64,000 nt of DNA from Clitopilus passeckerianus (GCA_944990035.1 CALYLX010000141.1:620001-684000); one strand, 5' to 3'. Shown: positions 10,784 through 21,616, counted from the stretch's first letter. Translations and numbers: made by a program. Notes: generated from the letters alone by a model not told the origin.

Positions 10784-11188
10784 ATGTTTGGAGGAGGCCA
10801 AGCGAATCCGTATGACGACATCGTCGGTGAGTCTTCCTTCCATTCCACCCACCGTTGATCTAGGAGATGTGGGACTGATTTTGGATAAATAGTAAAAGCG
10901 ACAGACGAGAACCTCACGGCTGAGAATTGGGAGATTATATTGAATTTATATGATAAAGTCCAGGATGAAGGACAAGAAAGGTATGCTCTATTTCGTCGAC
11001 CTGCTCCCCATGTCCGTGGAAGAGTTTGGGCAGAGTTAGTCAATTCACAGACCGAGGCACACAATCATACCAGAGATCAAGTTCGAGAAATCGACACGGC
11101 TGGCTGGCTTAGCGGTACACTCGACTGTCCGGGCGCGGGCGAATTGAGCTCGCAGGTTGTCTATTCGAACTTGGTACATAGAGACTGA
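10784..11188 (+). pseudogene. HSE1 5' region, copy II: truncated VHS fragment
   Basis: Exon 1 (10784-10826) and the start of exon 2 (from 10893) match functional HSE1 exons 1-2 almost base for base, with the intron kept in place. Coding identity runs through MFGGGQANPYDDIVVKATDE and about 25 further residues, then stops near 10980. The frame stays open through unrelated sequence, including a tRNA-like unit at about 11100-11178, and ends with TGA at 11186-11188. It holds only the first third of a VHS domain, so it cannot work as HSE1. It could still be transcribed, because the leader (from about 10630) is copied too. Confidence 0.7.
11100..11178 (+). repeat. tRNA-like unit inside HSE1 copy II
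   Basis: GGCTGGCTTAGCGG at the start and TATTCGAACTTGG (B-box like) near the end; arms degenerate. It lies within the open frame of the truncated HSE1 copy. Confidence 0.4.
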
Positions 11189-11550
11189 ATCTACTCTATG
11201 CGATCAAGTCAATCACCCGAAGTAGACATCTCAGAGAGTTTAGATTTTAATTAATACACGATCGAACTCGGGTCGGAATTTCTGCCTCCAATCTCGAAAC
11301 CCCGTTCCGAATCGCCGAGTACCCGAATTATCTGCCCTGTCATTCAAATAGTACTAGTGCGCCATAATAATGAAGTGCTAATATAATAACAATGGCAGGA
11401 TGAATAGTCCCGCCCACACGGCATAATTCCACCTGCCAGTCTAGCCCGGAGGTCTCGCCGGGAACGAATCCTCCTACTCATAAACCTGCACAAACCCTCG
11501 TCCATAGACTCCAGCACTCCCCCAACTCCATCGCCTCCTCCACACACACA
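11189..11550. promoter_or_regulatory. upstream region of TPS2
   Basis: No gene. From 11400 the plus strand becomes C-rich up to the TPS2 start, as is common in 5' leaders of fungal genes. No clear TATA element. Confidence 0.35.
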
Positions 11551-12714
11551 ATGTCGCTTTGCCAAACCACTCCAATGACCCCAAACCCGAACTTCAAATC
11601 CCGCCTTCCCCATCGCACCCACCCCCAAAAAGAAGAAGGCATTCTTAGGGTTAACGCGTACATCCTCGGTTGTTTGCCCATGCTATCGGCCTCTGAGGAA
11701 AGAAAGGAGAAGTTCTTGGCGAGCAATCTCACCGATGTTGGGTTTGACGTGTATCCTGGGATTAGGGATGACCGGATTGATGTAGCTGCGATATTGTCGG
11801 TTCTTGCTGTTCTTATGGATGACCTTATCGAGTTGGGCCCGCGTAATTCGGGTGGGGAGGACGGGAATGTGAGGGTTCTCTTTTGCGGGATGAAGTGTAA
11901 TTTGCTAACGCGTGGTGTTTTTTCATTTCATTTCTTGTTACTAGGTCGGAGCTGGTGATGAGAACGGGTGTTATAAGAATAGGAAATCGGAAGAGGTGTT
12001 TAACCGTGCTCTTAGTGAGGTGTTCTCCAGGCTCATATCCACCGGGGACGACGCCACTCGGAGGTTGGTACAGAAGATAATGGGGAGCACTGCGGGGTGG
12101 AAAAAGGCTGCGGGAGATCAAGCCGAGAAGGACGCTGTGATGGAGGAGCTAGATCTACAACGATTTCTCCGTCACAAGCTGAATGAAAGTGGTGCATAGT
12201 GAGTTCATTCCCCTATAGTATGCATCAGAGTTTTCGGGAGGAAACTAAGCTTGGGGTTTTTTGTAGCGTGGGATTCGATACCTGCATCTGGGGAGGGGAT
12301 ATTGATGTTCCTGAACGTGTATTCCGGGATGTGGATGTTCAGCTGCTGTTGGAGAAGGCGGCGCATCATCTCACGTTGCTTAATGATCTTTACTCTTATA
12401 GGAAGGAGGCGAAGGAGCTTCAGTTGTTGGCGGATGAAGCGGGCTTGGCTGTCGCTGCGGTCCCATATAATGCGGTAGCGATCATGATGAAAAAGAAGAA
12501 CATGGGCGTGATTGAGGCGATGGAAGAGATTAAGGATTGGGTAGAGAAGATTGAGGAGGAGATGTTGGAGCTTAGGGATACGTTGGTGGAGAAATATGCG
12601 GGAAATGCGAAGGAGAAGGACGTTCTTGAGAGGTTGACACTTGCCGTGCTGGAGTTGGCGGGCGGGACGTGGGCCTGGTCGGTGAATTGTGGGCGTTATA
12701 ATAATTATCTATAA
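11551..12714 (+). CDS. TRI5-type class I sesquiterpene synthase (TPS2)
   Basis: Three exons (11551-11868, 11945-12198, 12267-12714) separated by 76- and 68-bp introns sum to 340 codons, 339 aa. The aspartate-rich motif is VLMDDLIELG (about residues 87-96, DDxxE form), the NSE motif is NDLYSYRKEAKE, and the protein ends GRYNNYL with the RY pair. It shares motif layout with TPS1 at 1268 but is clearly diverged, so the two are probably old paralogs with different products. Expected role: Mg2+-dependent cyclisation of farnesyl diphosphate in the cytosol. It lies between two copies of the HSE1 5' region, so it sits inside a rearranged block. No tailoring enzyme is adjacent. The start is the first ATG in frame; residues 1-30 are proline-rich and unlike a targeting signal. 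Confidence 0.9.
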
Positions 12715-12779
12715 AGTATTCGTCGTGATGAACTTGACTCATAATTACGAATATCAGCTCGGCGACAGCGACGGCGGGA

Positions 12780-12836
12780 TGGTGGGGTTTCCTCAGAGTT
12801 CGGTGGTTCGAATCCTGGTGACAGAGAACCCTTTTC
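12780..12836 (+). repeat. B-box unit, copy 4, upstream of functional HSE1
   Basis: GTTCGGTGGTTCGAATCCTGG then CCCTTTTCCCCCC. It marks the left end of the third block copy, whose HSE1 exon 1 is functional. The A-box half is not recognisable. Confidence 0.45.
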
Positions 12837-13079
12837 CCCCCGACTTTTCTTCCGCCTTTCTTTTTATTGTCTGTTGATGATGCATCGAGGTAAAGCAATT
12901 GCAGACCGCGAACTCCTTGATGGCTGTGACCTCTGAATCTGTAGGCGAGCAGGCAGTGCGCGTCATGTCATCTAACACAGCCACATCAGTCCTGTCCTGT
13001 GGTTCGTCGCCACCTTTCTCTTCTTCACCAAAACCACTCATCTCTCTCCTACCTCGTCGACTCTTTTCATCAGGCTACG

Positions 13080-16000
13080 ATGTTTGGAGGAGGCCAAGCG
13101 AATCCATATGACGACATCGTTGGTACGTGTGTGCTCAGTGAAAAACTTACTGAAGATGGTGGGACTGATTTTGGGATTGATTCGATTGAACTTTTCGTTG
13201 GTGTGCAATAGTAAAAGCGACAGACGAGAACTTGACGGCTGAGAATTGGGAGATTATATTGAATTTATGTGATAAAGTACAGGATGAAGGCGAGGAGGGG
13301 TGCGTTCTATTCCCTTCCCCTCTCTTCTTTCCTTTCCCCTTCCTTTCTCTTCCTTCCCCTCTCCCTCCCTCCGTACTCATACCCCATACCCTCAACTAAC
13401 CACCCACCCCTTTTCGAACAGCGCACGCAACGTCATCGCCTCCCTCCTCAAACGCCTCGCACACCGCAATCCGAATGTGCAGCTCTACACCCTATCGCTG
13501 TCGGAAGCGCTGAGTAAGAATTGTGGAAAGGGGTTGCATAGGGAGATTGCGAGTAAGGCGTTTACGCAGGGGTTGGAGAGGTTGGTTGTGGATAGGGTGA
13601 GTTTGGGTTTCGTTTGAGAATTGATGGCGAGGAAGGGGTTGGCTGTGGGAAGGGAGGGGAGGGTGTGGATGGGTGTGGATGGATGGGGTGGATGGGGTGG
13701 ATGGATGGTTGACGGTGGACAGGCCAAGAGGCGATGGGTCCGATATTCCGCAGTTTTCGGGCAATCCCTCCCTCCCTCCCTTCTCCCTTCTGCTTTTCCT
13801 CTTCCCGTCTTTTTCCTCCGTTTTCCTCCCTTCTTTCGTTTCTCCTCTCCTCTCCGTATTCCCACGAACCCTACTGATACAAATCTCCCCACCCTAGACA
13901 ACACACGACAAAGTGCGCAAACGCGTCCTGGCTCTAATCGCGGAATGGACGGAAGAGTTCGAGGAGGACGAGACGTTGGGGATTATGGAGGAGTGTTATA
14001 ATGGGTTGAAGGCGAAGAGTACGTCATTCTATTCATCACACCTATCTATTCCATCTATTCTATCCCACTCGCATATATTCCACCTATCTACCCTATCTAC
14101 TCTATCTCTTCAATCTATCCTATCTCTTCAATCTATCCTATCTCATCTATCTCGTCTACCTATCTATTCTATCTATCTACCCAAACCTTACGCTAACCAA
14201 TCTCCTAGACTACATCCACCGCCCCACCGCCTCGCCCCCACCACCAGCCGTAGACGACGAGATCAGGAGGAAAGAAGAGGAGGAGCTGCAGAGGGTCCTG
14301 GAGTTGAGTATGCAGGATAAAGGCGGGAGGCCGGGGTGGGCGCAGGCGTATAGTCCTGCCGCCCAGGGAGGAGGGTCGTCGGCCGCCGCGACTGGTTCGG
14401 CCTCTGCTGGTGCTGGTGCTGGAGGGAGTCAAGGAGGTGCGGGAGGGAGTAGTGCAACCGCGGCTGGGGCAAGCGAAGGAAGGGATGCGTATGGGTTCCA
14501 GCAAACGAAGTACTCTGGAGGGTATTCGCCTGCGCCGGCTAGGGAGAGGACGCCGAGTCCGACTAGGAGTCCGAAGCTGGGGACTGCGGCGACGAGTTCG
14601 AATGCGATCCCGTTCGCTACGTCTGGTGCTCCACCCCACACTACCGCCCCAGCATCCGCCTCCGCCGCAGCTGTAGGTCGAGCTACATCCCCTACCCCAT
14701 CCACCTCCACCTCTGTCACCTCCGGAGGAGGAATCGTAACACGCGTTCTAGCCCTGCACACATTCAACCCTACGGAACCGGGGGAGCTGGCGTTTGAGAA
14801 GGGGGATATCATCAAGGTTGTTGATCGGGGGTATAAGGATTGGTGGAGGGGGCAGGTTAGGGGGAGGACTGGGATATTTCCTGTTAATTATGTGGTGGGT
14901 TGTTTCTCCATTCCTCTATCTCTCTCGCTCCGTTCCGCATTTTCCTCTATTCCACCATCTGCCTTCCTCCCTTCGTTCCGTTGATGGCTTCTTCTATCGT
15001 TCTTCCTACGCCTCTTTATCGTGGCTTCTTTCTCCCACGCGCTTGACACTTCTTTTCTACCTCTGCCTTTCTTCGTTCTTCCCTCCCCCTTCCCTCATAT
15101 CCATTCCTTTCGTTTTTTCTTTCACTCTTCTCTTCACTCCCTCAAAAAGATATGCTAACCACCACCTCTCACAGGACCCCCTCCCAGACCCAACACCAGC
15201 CGAGATAGCAAAAGAAGCAGAAGCGGAGGCGGCGGTGTTCGCGCAGGCGGTTAATGTGGAGAGGTTGTTGACGATGTTGAGGGCTATGGATCCGGAGAGG
15301 GATAGTTTGGCGGAGGATGAGGAGGTGCAGGTTAGTGGCGATCTTACCTCGAAAGAACATGGAACACCCAACGCTGACTCCAAATCTTTTTTTCTTAACA
15401 GGAACTGTATAGGTCGTGTATGGCGTTGAGACCGAAGATCGTCAAGTTGATTGATAAGTATAGTCAGAAGAGGGGTACGTTTTGCTTCTCAAGAACTCTA
15501 CTCGGAGTCTTAGCTGACGGTGGTTTCTGTGAATAGCCGACCTGGTATCAATGAACGAAACTTTCGTCCGTGCACGAACGATTTTCGATAGGATGATGGA
15601 AGAGAGTCTGGCTAGGCACACTGGAGGTTCGTATTTCATCCATATCTACACCACTCCACCATTTCTAACGAAGTTACTACATTTTAGTATACGAACCCCA
15701 ACCTCCTTACCGTCCCCAACCTGCACATCAACCGTCCTACGCACATGGACACCTCCAGCAACGACCTGACTCACGTGGCACCTGGGGACCTGGACCTCAA
15801 CAGCCGCATCAGCAGGGATATGGACCCGTAGCTGCACCGCAGGGATTCCCTACGCCTTTGCCTGCTGGGTATCCTGGTGGTCCTCAGCCTGGACCCGGAC
15901 CTCAAGTTGGACCGGGCGGGTATGATTCGTATGCGGCCCAGATCCAGCAGCAGCAGGGATATCAGCAGCAGCAGGTTCAGCCGCAACAGCAACAGCAGCA

Positions 16001-17618
16001 GCCACCACAGGGGTATCAGCAGCCTGGTGTCATTCAGCAGCAGCAGCAACAACAGCCTCCGATCGGACTCCAGCCCCCACAGCAGCAAGCTCAACCCCAA
16101 CAGCAACAGCAACAGCAGGCTCAACCCCAAGCTCCTGCTCCTGCTCCTGCAAATGGGACTGCGAATCTGAATCCACAGACGGGAGCTGGACCTGTATATG
16201 GCACTCAAGCTGGATATGCGGTTAACCAACAACAGCCGTATGGGACTGGGAATGCGCAGGGGTTGGTTATTTATCCTGAGCAGAACCAGCAGCAGCAGCC
16301 TCTGCAGCCGACTCAGGTGCACCAGCCTCAACAGCAACCGCAGCAGCAGCAACAGGCAGCGTCGCCTCAGCAGCAACAACAACCTCCTCTCCAGCCGGTA
16401 CAGGTGCAGCCGGCGTCGCCTCAGCTTCAAGTTCAGCCGCAGGTGCAGGCTACGTCGCCTCAGGGGCAAGGTCAACCACAGGTGCAAACGCAGGTCCTGC
16501 CGCAGGCGCACGTTCAGCAGTCGCCTCAGGCGCAGGTGCAGGCTTTGCAGCCTCTCCAGCCCCAACAACAGCAACAGCCACAGGTCGTTCAACCTCAGCA
16601 GGTTCAGCCTCAGGCGAGACCTCAATCTGTCGTGCAGCCTCAACAACAGGCTCATGCGCAACCCCAACCCCAAGCTCAACCTCAGCAGCAGCAGACGCAA
16701 CCGCAACCGCAACCCCAGCAACAGCAGCAAGGTCCACCATACGTCTACGATCCCAACACGACGTACGCAGATCCGAACGTGCAGGCGTGGGCGCAGTATT
16801 ATGCGAAGGGTGGAAAGGATCCGCAGGGAGCGGTGTATTTCGTTAGTGTGCCGGGTGTCAAGGAGGGGCCTGGTGCTGGTGCAGGAGTAGGAGCTGCGGG
16901 AGCTGCGGGAGTTGGAGGATCAACGACGAATGTCGCAGTGGCGGGAGGATCGGATGGAGGTCAACAACATCATGATCAACATCAGCAGCAGCAGCAAGTT
17001 CAGCCTCAGCAACAACCCCAGCCTCAGCCTCAGCAACAGCAGCCTCTTCGTCAAGACTCACGTCCCACCCCCGTCTCTCAACCGACCCTCGACCTGCCCT
17101 ATCCTGGCGATTACGCCTCACCCCAAGCTACGTCTCCCGTAGGCGGAGCAGCTGGTCCCGGAGGATTCGATTCGTTCGCTACCAATACTTTCGGTATAGG
17201 TGCTGGTGCTGGTGCCGGTGCTGGGTTCTTCTCGGCTGAACCTCAACAACAGCAACAACAAGGGCCAGGACACGACCAACATCCCTACGGTCATGCTCAA
17301 GCTCAAGCTCAAGCCCAGCCGCACCACGGATACGGACAAGGCTACCAGCTTCAAGATCCCGGTGCAGCAAGAGGAGCGACGTCCCAAAGTTCGCTGCCGT
17401 TACCTGGAGCTGGAGCTACATCTCAAAGCTCGCTCCCGCTTCCCGGCACTACGGGTGCTACGAGCTCGGAGTCGCTTACTGGGGGAGGAGGAGCGGGACC
17501 GTCGCAGCCGTCGTGGTTGTTGCCGAAGAAGGAGAATAAAGGACCTGGACATGCGCCTGGACAGGGGCTTGCGGGTCAGTTTGCTGGGATGAGTGTTGGT
17601 GGGAGTGATTTGACCTAG
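13080..17618 (+). CDS. HSE1: ESCRT-0 subunit HSE1/STAM (VHS-UIM-SH3) with long Q-rich tail
   Basis: Hse1 partners Vps27 in ESCRT-0, binds ubiquitinated cargo on endosomes and starts sorting into multivesicular bodies. Nine exons (13080-13122, 13212-13299, 13422-13596, 13898-14018, 14209-14894, 15175-15330, 15402-15474, 15537-15626, 15688-17618) sum to 1121 codons, 1120 aa. Seen in order: VHS domain about 8-145 (LAHRNPNVQLYTLSLSEAL), a ubiquitin-interacting motif about 163-178 (EEEELQRVLELSMQD), SH3 about 318-371 (DWWRGQVRGRTGIFPVNYV), and the coiled-coil GAT-like core about 372-480 that binds Vps27. The remaining 640 residues are dominated by glutamine, proline and glycine, far longer than the tail I know in other Hse1 proteins (whole protein usually 450-750 aa). 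The same leader and exon 1 are duplicated at 5.4 and 10.8 kb. Confidence 0.95.
14030..14190 (+). repeat. CTAT-type microsatellite in HSE1 intron 4
   Basis: Imperfect CTAT/CTAC/TCTATC tetranucleotide repeat filling most of intron 4 (14019-14208). Likely length-variable. Confidence 0.75.
15940..17330 (+). repeat. CAG/CAA coding repeats of HSE1
   Basis: Mixed CAG and CAA codons encode runs of 4-6 glutamines between Q-P-rich linkers. The mixture of codons and the open frame over more than 1.3 kb indicate selection for the protein repeat rather than simple slippage. Confidence 0.8.
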
Positions 17619-17968
17619 ACTGGATGTGAATTTAATATGGACTCTTTTCTCTTGTTTCTGTTTATGCTGTACTTTACCGTTTCCAACTTTTACTCACTTT
17701 TCGTACGACTTTCCGTTACCCTTGTTCCGAGGTTGGCAGGGCGTTTGGTCGGTTTGATGTTGCGACTGTACATTTGGACTGATCACGTACTGTCGCCGCC
17801 CCTTTCATTGATTCCTGATTTCACCTTCTGCACATACATACTACGTTATGTTTTGGTCCTTTCTCGTTCCATCAGTTTTCAATTTCATTCGGTTTGTTCG
17901 TTTGGTACATACCACGGAGTAGATTTAAGTCAATTCATACTTTTCTTATCCAATATTATTTCTGTTCA

Positions 17969-18202
17969 TTACAATGCGAGAGCACGGTGTAGCTTTCGAG
18001 TACACGAAACCTGAACGCATGAATAGATGGGGCGACAGCAGGGAGGATTCCTCATAACGACTCTGACTTCCCCAGGCTTCGTACAGATGATGATATGGTC
18101 GAGGGAAGGGCATGATTGGATGGGCACGGAGTCGGCGGGCTCTTCGAGAACAGTCGTTGGAGCAGAGCTTGACATGAAGAAGGTGGCGAAGAGGAGCCTC
18201 AT
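17969..18202 (-). CDS. small cysteine-containing protein, diverged member of the CCC family
   Basis: A 77-aa frame, intact from ATG to TAA. Its C-terminal half (RNPPCCRPIYSC) matches the CCCPEYSC end of the two secreted proteins at 22145 and 23510, and nucleotide similarity extends over most of the gene. The N-terminal part is shorter on cysteines and the leader is a weak signal peptide (MRLLFATFFMSSSAPT). It may be a decaying copy. It is convergent with HSE1, about 350 bp from its stop. Confidence 0.5.
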   Translation of the reverse strand: MRLLFATFFMSSSAPTTVLEEPADSVPIQSCPSLDHIIICTKPGEVRVVMRNPPCCRPIYSCVQVSCTRKLHRALAL

Positions 18203-18350
18203 CTGGGTGAGAAAGATGTTGTGGATAAGAGAAGATCATTCTGGGGTTTCATCGAATAGAACGGAGGGACAAAAAATTCGCTGATTTGAAAGGTAGATAT
18301 AAACATTTCGAGGTCCCTCTTCTACGAATCGATTCTTCTGTAATGACCAC

Positions 18351-20565
18351 TCAATTGATTTTCCCCACTCCTGCGTTATTCTGGACGTAAGTGGCTGCTG
18401 CACTTGCAGACATAGGGGAGTACCCAGTCACATAGGATTCTATAGTCGCCGTCAGCACAAAATCAAAGACAGCCTAGAAACCGGGCAAAGGGAAGATCAT
18501 GACAGTACTTACGGCTGCTGAGGGCGCTGAGTACCGAGGAGTCTACTCTTGAGACTGAACCTGAGCTCAAAAGCGTGTTTGCTTGACAGGTTCTTCCCAA
18601 AGCTGATTGGCAGGCCGACAAGTCCGAAGAGCTCTGGATAAAGTATTCTTTACCCGCACTTCCTGAGACAGAGGGAGTCGTGACGGTGTTCTAAGGAGGA
18701 TTTAGTAGGCACACGCTTGCGCAATTGGAGACATACAAAGTAGTTTCCTTCGGCCAATGTCACTGCTCCAGTTTCGGAATCCTGTAATCGTGTGTTATTA
18801 GCCGTGAAGTGTTACCACATAGGGAATGCGAACTTACCAATGCATGTCCCGAAACGCTAACAAAATAATCTATCGAAATTGAGGATCGTCTCGTAACACG
18901 GTAAAGAAGACATACTGTTGACGACGTGTACATATTGCGTGTACCCGGACGTCCCACCAATGTGAGGACCACGGCCCGAGGTATTATAGACGTAATTCTA
19001 TAGAATGTCAGGCCTCAGGGATGGCATAGTTCATCGAATGAGACGTACTTGAGCGAAGGTGATTGTGTCCGAAGTCCCTAGAAGCTCTGAGGACAGGAGC
19101 GAAGATAATTCGAATCAGCATGGCGTACCGGTGAAGAGGGCAACCCAATAGTGCTGTCCTATAGATAAAAAGTTAGAAATGAGAGAACTAATTGATGTCG
19201 TACTTACCGTTGCAGGTTGCCGAATACGTGGCTCGGCCATCGAAAATGTTGTTGGAGACGGTAACAGCCTTGGCAGGATCATATCCGCTATCAAGAGATT
19301 AGCTTTCGCGAATGCTATCCCAGACCATCAAGCAAGCTACATACGTGACGATAAACTGACGGCCAACATTTTTGATGTAGTTGTGGTCGATCTTGAACAG
19401 GAACCATTAGATATATGGAGCTTCTCCGGATAAAAGTCACTGACCCCTAGCTAATGTCAGCCACACCTTTCGTAGAGCGGAGTTCAACCAAACTCACAAA
19501 CGTGAGTCGATCCGACGATAGTTACTAAGGTATTGGATAAGTTTAGGGGTTATAATTTGTAGAAAAAACTGACTAGCATCACCACCCCATACAAATTGTG
19601 CGCTATCGTGGAGTTAGAACCGCTGAGGGTCGTGGAAGGGCTACGCACTTGATATCGGATATGACGATATCTGAGTTCATTAGTAATGTAGTCTGAGTTA
19701 ATGGCAGAAATAGGGCGAACTTTGGATGATAACGTTGTTTGCATTCTACCAACACTCGTTAGCCTAGAAGGATTCTCAAGTTACGAAAAAACCCTGACCT
19801 GGATCAATAAGCCAATTCCCTTGCTTATGGGTAAAGAACGCAGTCAGAAGACTGCGGGCAAAGCAACAAAACTATGCTTACATCCCGGCACTGCTCCCCT
19901 TGCCGAGGAGAGTCTTATTGCTTCCAACCTTGAGAGAGTAGGAGTACCCAGTCCCAGATACGTACCACGATGCCGTTCCTGTGGCCGCCGAGGGTTGATA
20001 GTTCTCGCACCAACTATTTTGGTCGATGGCGACTTGAGGGTTGGGACTGACAATCGAATAAACATCTGGACATCCGGAGAATGGAGTGATAGATCATACG
20101 AGCAGGTCCAGGGTTTGCAAATCTTGCTATGAAAGAATTCATTAGTCTGGGGATAGTCATGAGCTCTAAAAACGCATACCCCGATGCGGTGCCATCTGTG
20201 AGATATGGTCAGGGTAAGTCAACGTACTAGCGGGTGTCGGTACTGACAGTAGTTCGTGAAGTCAAACGTGCTTGTCAGAACAATGGTACGCTGGTAGACA
20301 GACCCATTAACTGTGGGGATTTATGAGCTCGAGGAGTGTACCAACAGCTGTACTATCGGAGAGCCACGATGCTAACTGTGCTGCCGAGGTCGGGGTTGCA
20401 GCTGTCGCACTTCCTCCTCCAGTGGTGGCTAAAAAAGAACGCGTAGGCTAATCATGACACTTGAAGTGTCGACAACAGCTTACCGGAGCCAAACCCTAGT
20501 GGGGTCCCGATCGCTCGAGCAGAGGACACGGCGCCAAGAGCGATCAATAAGGTGCGAACGTGCAT
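18351..20565 (-). CDS. pectin lyase, polysaccharide lyase family 1, in 20 exons
   Basis: Secreted enzyme that cuts methyl-esterified pectin by beta-elimination. Twenty exons run from 20565 down to 18351, with introns of about 45-120 bp and several exons of only 16-30 nt. Summed lengths are 1161 nt, 386 aa, in frame at every junction. Signal peptide about 1-19 (LLIALGAVSSARAIG). Diagnostic stretches: SWCENYQPSA, ANNVIIQNI, QFVWGGDAI (Ca/active-site Asp region), IDHNYIKNVGRQFIV, TVSNNIFDG, HYW, NTSGRGPHIGG (carrying the catalytic Arg) and VTLAEGNYF. Exon 11 may end at GTTTGT (used here) or use a 2-nt micro-exon; this alters one residue pair before IDH. No pectin-binding domain is attached. Suggests plant-material breakdown or plant interaction. 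Its 5' end is duplicated just upstream. Confidence 0.9.
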
Positions 20566-20623
20566 GGTGAATCCAGGTAGCAACGACTCATGATCCCAGA
20601 CGGCGTCAGAATTTATACTGGGC

Positions 20624-20705
20624 AGGAGCCATACCCCAGTGGGGATCCAATTGCAAAAGTAGGGGACACTGCACCAAGAGCGATGAGACGGAAGCGCAAG
20701 TGCAT
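20624..20705 (-). pseudogene. pectin lyase exon 1 fragment
   Basis: Reads ATG-H-L-R-F-R-L-I-A-L-G-A-V-S then AIGSPLGYGS, matching exon 1 of the adjacent pectin lyase, then stops. No later exons follow. A duplicated leftover of the gene's 5' end. Confidence 0.7.
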
Positions 20706-21008
20706 CATGAGATCAGTAACTAACAAGGTACGGACCGTGGCTGAGAAGTCTGCCTAAAGTTCGGAAGGTTGAGAGGAGAGATTAGACATGGGTGTAATGC
20801 GAGGATGCGATGAGTCGGCTATGACGACTCCGGCCTCTTGTATTGAACAGGAGCGCAAGTACATCATGGGATCAGCTAGCAACTAGCAAGGTACGGACCG
20901 CGGCTCAGAATTTCGTGCCATGTTCAGAAGAGCGAAAGATGAATTTAGAAGCGGGTGTAATGGGTAGATGCGACCAGTCGGCTACAAAGAACCAAGTCGC
21001 TTGTAACA
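20692..21008. repeat. tandem duplication of about 157 bp upstream of the pectin lyase
   Basis: 20692-20848 and 20849-21008 align along their length: GCGCAAGTGCATCATGAGATC versus GCGCAAGTACATCATGGGATC, AAGGTACGGACCG in both, GGGTGTAATG in both, and AGTCGGCTA in both. Includes the duplicated exon 1 start. Could change the promoter of the pectin lyase. Confidence 0.65.
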
Positions 21009-21610
21009 GCTGTAGAGATTTCAAGTCGTATGACAGACGAAAAGCATCAGCTCCCGAGCAAAAGTGCTGATTACTCTGAGCACTTTTGGCGCGTGACCGC
21101 GTGACCGGTTCAAACATTCAACCCGGACCGCGTTGAGGGGAGTGTTCATGGTGGCGGTAAAAAAGCCATCAGTGCACCCGCAGGGCTAGTTAGCTGTTGT
21201 GATTCGACCAGCCCAGCCTCCTACTCGGGCAATCTGGAGAGAATGGGGACCTGTGTCAAATCCTGGCTTGAGTACCCCGAAACGGCAAGAGCCTTGGACC
21301 ATAATATACCGCGGCAGAACGAGAACCAATCAGCGTGGACTTTCCGTATTAGGGCAGGCGAAAGAAACTCTAAGTGATGCACCAGGAACGAAGTTGCAGG
21401 CTCGATGAACCTGACCTCCGGCTCCTATCCGACCTTTTATTGCTTCCCGTGAGCATTCACGTTAATGATCATGAATCTTATGACAAACCGTAGTCTTGCG
21501 GTGAACCATGTGTGCGGCCGACATGCGTGGCGATCGTGAGGAATAAAACGAGGTTATGAAGCTTCGAGTGGAAAACGGAGAGATATTCCAAAAGGTGACT
21601 GGAAACGCAG
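21009..21610. other. no supported gene
   Basis: Short frames only. A near-palindromic AAAAGTGCTGATTACTCTGAGCACTTTTGG at 21060-21090 could form a hairpin (AAAAGTGCT/AGCACTTTT). Nothing else recognised. Confidence 0.4.
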
Positions 21611-21616
21611 AGCGGA

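Noticed and set aside
8575..11180. CRISPR-like array
   Set aside because: The units are tRNA-like with A/B boxes in a fungal genome, and spacing and repeat identity do not fit direct repeats with uniform spacers.
14205..14639. Long minus-strand open frame rich in arginine and serine opposite HSE1 exon 5
   Set aside because: It is the shadow of a biased coding sequence; the plus strand has a full domain match and consistent splicing.
15771..16730. 319-codon leucine-rich minus-strand frame
   Set aside because: CAG/CAA repeats read backwards give leucine runs. The plus-strand Q-rich frame belongs to HSE1.
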